64,000 bases of DNA from Sulfurimicrobium sp964384915 (GTDB taxonomy: Bacteria; Pseudomonadota; Gammaproteobacteria; Burkholderiales; Sulfuricellaceae), in NCBI GenBank assembly GCA_964384915.1, contig CAYLMA010000009.1:48243-112242 (forward strand). The letters are read 5' to 3'. The notes under the pieces are model-generated. The model ran no database searches. It worked only from the letters and a program-made list of their open reading frames with translations, and had not been told where the DNA came from. Below, one piece after another: positions 61,445 through 64,000 of the stretch (positions are counted from its first letter, which is position 1; each line of letters starts with the position of its first letter). The position numbers and the translations under genes are program-made.

Positions 61445-62821
61445 ATGGGACCGTGGAAGCTGGTTTTGCTGCTGTTGCTGGTTTCGGCGACCCCGCTGAC
61501 CGGGATGAGCAGCGGCGTGATCGGCGGCGACGATGAGCCCGATACCGGCCGTAACCTGGGCGCCGACATGAACAATGCGCCTCGCGTTGACGTAGACAAA
61601 CCAGTGGATCTGGTGCCGCTGTATTTGCGTGACAAGCGCATCCACGGGCTACAGCCTTTTCAGGCCCTGGTGGATGCCGCGCCCGCCGGTTCCGTACTGC
61701 GCCCCAAGCCGGGCAATTACGCCGGCCCGGTGCATCTGACCAAGCCTCTGACCATCGAGGGTGGCGGCAAGGTCAGCATAGACGGCGGCAACAAGAGCAC
61801 GGTGTTTGTGATCGAAACCAGCGGCGCCACCCTGCGTGGCCTGCACATCAAGGGCTCGGGAAGTTCACACGATTCGGATGATGCCTGCCTCAATGTTCGG
61901 GGGCATCATAACCTGATCGAAAATCTCGTCATTGATGACTGCCTGTTCGGCATCGACCTTAAACAATCCAATAACAATACCGTGCGCGGCAACCAAATCC
62001 GTTCCAAGCCGGCGGATCTGGGCGTGCGCGGCGACGGCCTGCGCCTGTGGTACAGCATGAACAACCGCATCGAAAACAACCGGGTGGTAGACTCCCGTGA
62101 CATGGTGGTGTGGTATTCCAACGGCAATACGTTTTACCGTAACTATGGCGCCCGCAGCCGTTACTCGATTCATTTCATGTTTGCGCACCATAACGTGGTG
62201 GACAGCAACCGTTTTTACGACAATGCGGTTGGCGTTTACATGATGTACAGCGACAACACGGTGGTGCGCAACAATGTGATTTCCCACGCCACGGGCGCCA
62301 CAGGAATGGGGATCGGCTTCAAGGAAGCGAGCGGGGCCTTGATCGAAGGCAACGAGATCATTTACTGCGCGCTGGGATTATCGGCGGACCTGTCTCCGTT
62401 CCAGCCGGACAGCAAGATCATCCTTAAAAACAATCGGCTTGCCTACAACGGAATCGCCATCTCCTTCAACAGCGACCTTGAAGGCTATGAAGTAGAGGGC
62501 AACAGCTTCGAAGGCAACATATCCTCCCTTTCAGTGGGCGGAGCCGGGTCTGGCCAGCGCAATAATTGGAGAGGCAATTACTGGGACGAATACGAAGGAT
62601 TCGATCGGAACAATGACGGGGTCGGTGACACAGCCTACGTACTCTATGCCTTTGCAGACCGCTTATGGATGGAAATCCCCCAGGCGCGTTTTTTCAAGAT
62701 ATCGCCCGCACTTGAGGTGCTGGATTTCCTCGAGCGCCTGGCGCCGTTTTCAAGCCCGACCCTGCTGTTGGCAGATGACAGGCCACTGTTTAACAATCCC
62801 TGGAAGCGGGGCCAAAAATGA
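61445..62821 (+). CDS. nosD: Nitrous oxide reductase maturation protein NosD
   Basis: Periplasmic right-handed beta-helix (CASH repeat) protein that helps build the copper-sulfide CuZ centre. It has 458 residues with an N-terminal signal peptide (LVLLLLLVSATPLTG). Repeated helix turns such as GHHNLIENLVIDDCLFGIDL, SNNNTVRGNQIRSK and NNRIENNRVV are visible. It works with NosF and NosY, which would lie beyond the window. Its stop overlaps the nosG start (ATGA). Confidence 0.93.
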   Translation: MGPWKLVLLLLLVSATPLTGMSSGVIGGDDEPDTGRNLGADMNNAPRVDVDKPVDLVPLYLRDKRIHGLQPFQALVDAAPAGSVLRPKPGNYAGPVHLTKPLTIEGGGKVSIDGGNKSTVFVIETSGATLRGLHIKGSGSSHDSDDACLNVRGHHNLIENLVIDDCLFGIDLKQSNNNTVRGNQIRSKPADLGVRGDGLRLWYSMNNRIENNRVVDSRDMVVWYSNGNTFYRNYGARSRYSIHFMFAHHNVVDSNRFYDNAVGVYMMYSDNTVVRNNVISHATGATGMGIGFKEASGALIEGNEIIYCALGLSADLSPFQPDSKIILKNNRLAYNGIAISFNSDLEGYEVEGNSFEGNISSLSVGGAGSGQRNNWRGNYWDEYEGFDRNNDGVGDTAYVLYAFADRLWMEIPQARFFKISPALEVLDFLERLAPFSSPTLLLADDRPLFNNPWKRGQK

Positions 62822-63654
62822 ACACCGAGAAACCCACCCCACCTAAACTGGCTAACAAGCGCAAGCAGGAAGAGCGGCGGCGATTTCTGCGCTCGATCAT
62901 CCTGGGAGCGGCGATGCTGGGCATTTCCACGGTGGGCTACATCCCGGTGGCCCGTGCATGGAAAGTGCGCATGCGACCGCCTGGCGCGCTGGAAGAAGAG
63001 AATTTCCTTTCGTCCTGCATCAAATGCGGGCAGTGTGTTCAGGTTTGCCCCGTACAGGCCATCAAGCTTGACGACCTCGATCAGGGCTTCGGCATCGGGG
63101 TGCCTTATATCGATTCGCGCAGTCAGGCTTGCGATTTTTCCTGCGATGCAGTGCAGTGTATTCTGGCCTGCCCCACCGGTTCGCTGGCTTACGACAAACC
63201 CGGTTTTCTCCCGACCCGCGGCGAAATGGTCATGGCGAATCCGCCCATCCTGCTCGCCAAGGAAAAAGATCCCGAACCGACATTGAATCTGAAAGAACGT
63301 ACCGGGCTTGCCGTACTGGCCAAACCGGAGATTTGCCTCGCCCGGCAGGGCAAGGGCTTCAAGGGCGCCGCAAGGGGCGCTGCATTCAAGGGCACCATGC
63401 GCTTCATGGAAGTGGATCGCTGGAAACCCATCCCCCTGCGCGATCACCCCTTCGAGCTGGAATTGTGCGACCTGTGCGTGCGCACCTGCCCAATCAAGGG
63501 CGCAATTTCGCTTGAAAGCGTGGAAGAAAACGGAGTCATGATTAAAACGCCGGTGGTGCATGAACCCTGCGTCGGCTGCGGTGTTTGCGAAATGGTGTGT
63601 CCGACCGAACCGGCGGCCATCGTGGTGGAAGCGCGCAAAGGGTGGGGTGCCTGA
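62818..63654 (+). CDS. nosG: NosG, ferredoxin-type electron transfer protein (NapG-like)
   Basis: Periplasmic iron-sulfur protein of 278 residues. The N-terminus has a Tat-type motif (ERRRFLRSIILG). Four cysteine clusters are visible: CIKCGQCVQVCP, CDFSCDAVQCILACP, CDLCVRTCP and CVGCGVCEMVCP, so up to four [4Fe-4S] clusters. In clade II nos loci NosG and NosH pass quinol electrons toward the cytochromes, replacing NosR. It overlaps nosH by one base. Confidence 0.9.
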   Translation: MNTEKPTPPKLANKRKQEERRRFLRSIILGAAMLGISTVGYIPVARAWKVRMRPPGALEEENFLSSCIKCGQCVQVCPVQAIKLDDLDQGFGIGVPYIDSRSQACDFSCDAVQCILACPTGSLAYDKPGFLPTRGEMVMANPPILLAKEKDPEPTLNLKERTGLAVLAKPEICLARQGKGFKGAARGAAFKGTMRFMEVDRWKPIPLRDHPFELELCDLCVRTCPIKGAISLESVEENGVMIKTPVVHEPCVGCGVCEMVCPTEPAAIVVEARKGWGA

Positions 63655-64000
63655 TGAACAAATATCTTGAATCGATGCGGGTAATGCTGGGTGCTGCGCC
63701 ACGCAGGCCAGAGCCCGTCGAATACACCGAAGAAGCCAAGACCATTCATTTCTACAAGAAAAGCGAGAAGCTGGATTTTCAGGCACTGAGACTTGAGGCG
63801 CATGCACACCAGAAAAAACGCATCTGGCTCAAGCGGCGCTGGATCACGCTACTCGCGATCAACCTGCTATTCACGGTGTCCTTCTGGCTCGACATCCAGC
63901 TACTGGAAGGCGCGCTGACCGCATCGCGCCTGCTGGGTTTTCACCTGATCGACCTGAATTCCGCCCTGCAGGTGATGCTGGCGCACAAGCACATCATCGT
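63654..64000 (+). CDS. nosH: NosH, NapH-like membrane ferredoxin (partial, cut by window edge)
   Basis: Only the first 115 codons are present. After a hydrophilic N-terminus (RMLLG-like, EEAKTIHFYKK) come membrane segments (WITLLAINLLFTVSFWLDIQ and GFHLIDLNSALQVML). This matches the start of NosH/NapH quinol dehydrogenase-like proteins. It starts within the nosG stop (TGATG). The rest of the gene, probably with polyferredoxin motifs, lies beyond the window. Confidence 0.8.
   Translation, partial: MNKYLESMRVMLGAAPRRPEPVEYTEEAKTIHFYKKSEKLDFQALRLEAHAHQKKRIWLKRRWITLLAINLLFTVSFWLDIQLLEGALTASRLLGFHLIDLNSALQVMLAHKHII

Overview
The window looks like a chromosomal segment of a betaproteobacterium, probably a sulfur- or iron-oxidising, denitrifying member of the Nitrosomonadales (inference from gene order and content, not from a database search). 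The signs are the order yebC-ruvC-ruvA-ruvB-ybgC-tolQRAB-pal-cpoB-queE-queC, the order tpiA-secG-tRNA-Leu-nuoA to nuoN followed by a DUF2818 gene, a thiosulfate-type YeeE transporter, and a clade II nitrous oxide reductase locus.

Layout. 1-2.1 kb: lspA, fkpB, ispH. 2.1-3.3 kb: YeeE/YedE sulfur transporter. 3.4-16.3 kb, minus strand: the ruv/tol-pal/que supercluster, with RuvA and RuvB separated by about 3.6 kb of accessory genes of toxin-antitoxin families plus a secreted protein and a membrane protein of unknown function. 16.3-18.3 kb: an HerA-like ATPase and a glutaredoxin-like protein. 18.3-20.4 kb: a signal-peptidase-like protein that lacks the usual catalytic lysine, and hemF. 20.5-25.4 kb: an Mla-type lipid transport operon (permease with STAS domain, ATPase, MCE protein, lipoprotein, unknown protein) and a Nudix hydrolase. 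25.9-42.1 kb: the complete 14-subunit complex I operon with tRNA-Leu(GAG), secG and tpiA upstream. 42.2-44.9 kb: small conserved genes, a Fur-family regulator, a divergent folE and a broken nitroreductase gene. 45-47.8 kb: a membrane GGDEF-EAL sensor. 47.8-53.8 kb: an acyl-CoA ligase, a three-gene 2-oxoacid:ferredoxin oxidoreductase and a Glu/Leu-type dehydrogenase. 53.9-56.4 kb: an archaeal-type S-adenosylmethionine synthetase, an unknown protein and a hotdog thioesterase. 56.5-64 kb: nosZ with an FNR-type box, two c-type cytochromes, a nosB-like membrane protein, nosD, nosG and the start of nosH, cut by the window edge.

How it works together. Complex I, the cytochromes and NosZ describe a respiratory chain that can end in N2O reduction at low oxygen. 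The ferredoxin oxidoreductase and dehydrogenase probably link amino acid or 2-oxoacid turnover to reduced ferredoxin. The Tol-Pal and Mla systems maintain the outer membrane. Several intergenic spaces carry dispersed palindromic repeats of at least three families. The least explained parts are the island inside the ruv operon, the signal-peptidase-like protein and the gene complement around nosZ.
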